Shown here piece after piece: positions 63,004-64,000 of a stretch of DNA of 64,000 bases. The notes under the pieces are model-generated. The model did not search any database. It saw nothing but the letters and a program-made list of their open reading frames with translations, and was not told the origin of the DNA. Position 1 is the first letter of the stretch. Each line of letters opens with the position of its first letter. The DNA lies in contig NZ_FZNX01000001.1 of the NCBI RefSeq assembly GCF_900188355.1, positions 940,999 through 1,004,998 of the forward strand. The letters run 5' to 3'. Origin of the DNA: Lutibacter flavus. Lineage in GTDB: Bacteria; Bacteroidota; Bacteroidia; Flavobacteriales; Flavobacteriaceae. The position numbers and the translations under genes were made by a program.

Positions 63004-63387
63004 ATGGTTACTATTAAACCAATGGAACGTCGCAATCCGCAAGACGTAAACGCGGTAAACAAGTATTATGCAAAAGCGATCTCTCAAGGAGTGATTGATT
63101 TTGAAAGACTTGCATATTTAGTGTCTAACCAATGTACGGTTCGTGAATCGGATTGTTACGCAGTACTGCGTGCTTTAGAGCATAACATTATTGATGAACT
63201 AAAACAAGGTAAAGTAGTGCAACTTGGCGGTTTGGGAAATCTTCAAGTAGGTGTTAGATCAAATGGTGAAGAATTGGCTGAAAATGTAAGTGCAGCCTCT
63301 GTTAAAAAAGCGCATATGAATTTTAGACCTGGTGCTAAATTAAGAGATATGCTGGAAATTATGAAATACAAAATCACTACCGGTTAG
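63004..63387 (+). CDS. HU-like DNA-binding protein (HU/IHF superfamily, HIG type)
   Basis: Protein of 127 residues of the Bacteroidota HU-like group (PF18291 type). The helical dimer part is about residues 15-62, followed by the beta-arm region VVQLGGLGNLQVGVRSNGEE (about 79-98) and the closing HMNFRPGAKLRDML. It may shape DNA or act as a nucleoid-linked regulator. Its codons (CGT, CGC, GCG, GGC) are more GC-rich than those of its neighbours, as in highly expressed genes. It is monocistronic with a strong terminator, at the head of the polysaccharide locus but transcribed away from it. Confidence 0.88.
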   Translation: MVTIKPMERRNPQDVNAVNKYYAKAISQGVIDFERLAYLVSNQCTVRESDCYAVLRALEHNIIDELKQGKVVQLGGLGNLQVGVRSNGEELAENVSAASVKKAHMNFRPGAKLRDMLEIMKYKITTG

Positions 63388-63422
63388 GACCCCGATTATT
63401 GAGTTGTATTTTTTAAGAAAAT

Positions 63423-63453
63423 CCCGAGCTGTTCCCGCAGCTTGGGTTTTTTT
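63423..63453 (+). terminator. Intrinsic terminator of the HU-like gene
   Basis: A 9-bp stem (CCCGAGCTG / CAGCTTGGG, one G-T pair) with a 6-base loop is followed by seven T residues, 36 bases after the stop. Confidence 0.9.
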
Positions 63454-63829
63454 ATGTTTAAAAACCAAGCTATTTTATTAGTATAAAGTTCTATAACTAT
63501 TTAATAAATTAGTCAATCTATACTAATAAATCCTCTAAACTATTAGTATTCCTCTCCTAAACTACTTAATAAATAAAAAGTTTATTAGTATCTTTTTTTA
63601 ACATTTAAAAAACATAAAAATGTAGCCTTTTATCGTTATTATTTTAACTCTTTTATACTTTCTAGTCACTTTGTTAGGTAGAAAATTAAATTTTGTTCTG
63701 TTATTTCACAAAATAAAAAAACTATATTAGTCTGTTTTTTAACGAATTAAAACATAATTGTAATTTTATTAGAACTAGTTTTTTGGGAAAAATCTACTGC
63801 TTTTACCTATTATCAACACCAAAATCATT
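63454..63829. other. AT-rich non-coding stretch with four copies of a 9-mer
   Basis: No open frame of note. TATTAGTAT occurs at 63476-63484, 63541-63549 and 63583-63591, and its complement ATACTAATA at 63520-63528. Near two of them are AACTATTTAATAAA and AACTACTTAATAAA. The rest holds nothing I can name. Confidence 0.55.
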
Positions 63830-64000
63830 GTCAGTTCGAGTGATTTTAAAGTTTCTGAAATTTAATTTAAAACTAAAACATAGTACTTTAAAATTGTATC
63901 GAGAACCGTAATAAATACTTCTCGATACAATTTTCTAAGGAAAATCACTCGAAGTGACGGTTGTTTTAGCATTTCGGCTGTTCGAGTAGGACAATATATT
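63830..64000. repeat. Dispersed intergenic repeat, inverted and direct copies, cut by window edge
   Basis: GTCAGTTCGAGTGATTTTAA at 63830 leads to AAATTGTATCGAGAA ending at 63905 (inverted form). From 63919 the direct form runs TTCTCGATACAATTTT to CACTCGAAGTGACGG, and another TTCGAGTAG follows. This is the same family as 29024-29302. Confidence 0.85.

Overview
The window is AT-rich DNA from a member of the Bacteroidota, most likely class Flavobacteriia. The signs are a PorX-type response regulator with a PglZ-like output domain, a PorV/PorQ-family outer-membrane protein, an Oar-like TonB-dependent receptor, almost no Shine-Dalgarno sequences, and several exact -7 boxes of the Bacteroidota form TAnnTTTG (two with a TTG box 19 bases upstream). 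No rRNA, tRNA, CRISPR array, integrase or transposase was seen. Genus and species cannot be assigned from the sequence alone.

Positions 1-29022 hold conserved core genes. They include lpxC (cut by the window edge) and lpxD for lipid A; an HD-domain phosphohydrolase; porX-tsaE-ald-DUF4258; a TrmH-like methyltransferase; a class III sirtuin; a DUF6495 protein; a TonB-dependent receptor; the rpsF-rpsR-rplI ribosomal operon; priA; a secreted Asn/Arg-rich repeat protein behind a sigma-54-type promoter; an RlmL-like RNA methyltransferase; a small methyltransferase with a ZIP transporter; recQ; a kdsD-tatC-AhpD-like-lptB group; pssA; a YheT-like hydrolase; a PorV/PorQ protein; and a DUF4105 protein.

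Positions 29303-62598 form a surface polysaccharide locus of about 33 kb, almost entirely on the minus strand with many 1-11 base gene overlaps. At its transcriptional head (right) are a Wzm/Wzt ABC exporter, two methyltransferase-like genes and a set of GT-A glycosyltransferases. The middle has WecB, GT4 and GT2 enzymes, a lone plus-strand pyruvyltransferase, a NeuB-NeuC-NeuA sialic acid set, and an MBOAT/SGNH acetylation pair. The tail (left) has further GT4/GT2 enzymes, an O-antigen ligase/polymerase, a CapK-like adenylate-forming enzyme and a WbaP/WcaJ-type initiating sugar-phosphate transferase. Together they can start a chain on undecaprenyl phosphate, extend it, decorate it with a nonulosonic acid, acyl and probably pyruvyl groups, export it and ligate it.

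The locus is bracketed by copies of one dispersed repeat (29024-29302 and 63830-64000). A second hairpin repeat family lies in spacers and inside one glycosyltransferase reading frame. An HU-like gene with more GC-rich codons sits at the right end, followed by an AT-rich region with four copies of a 9-mer. I found no clear candidate for a wholly new defence or mobile system. The best leads are the nonulosonic acid/acetylation module with no recognisable sialyltransferase, the in-frame hairpin repeats, the sigma-54 promoter of the repeat protein, priA without a normal start codon, and key-residue losses in the sirtuin, RecQ and alanine dehydrogenase.
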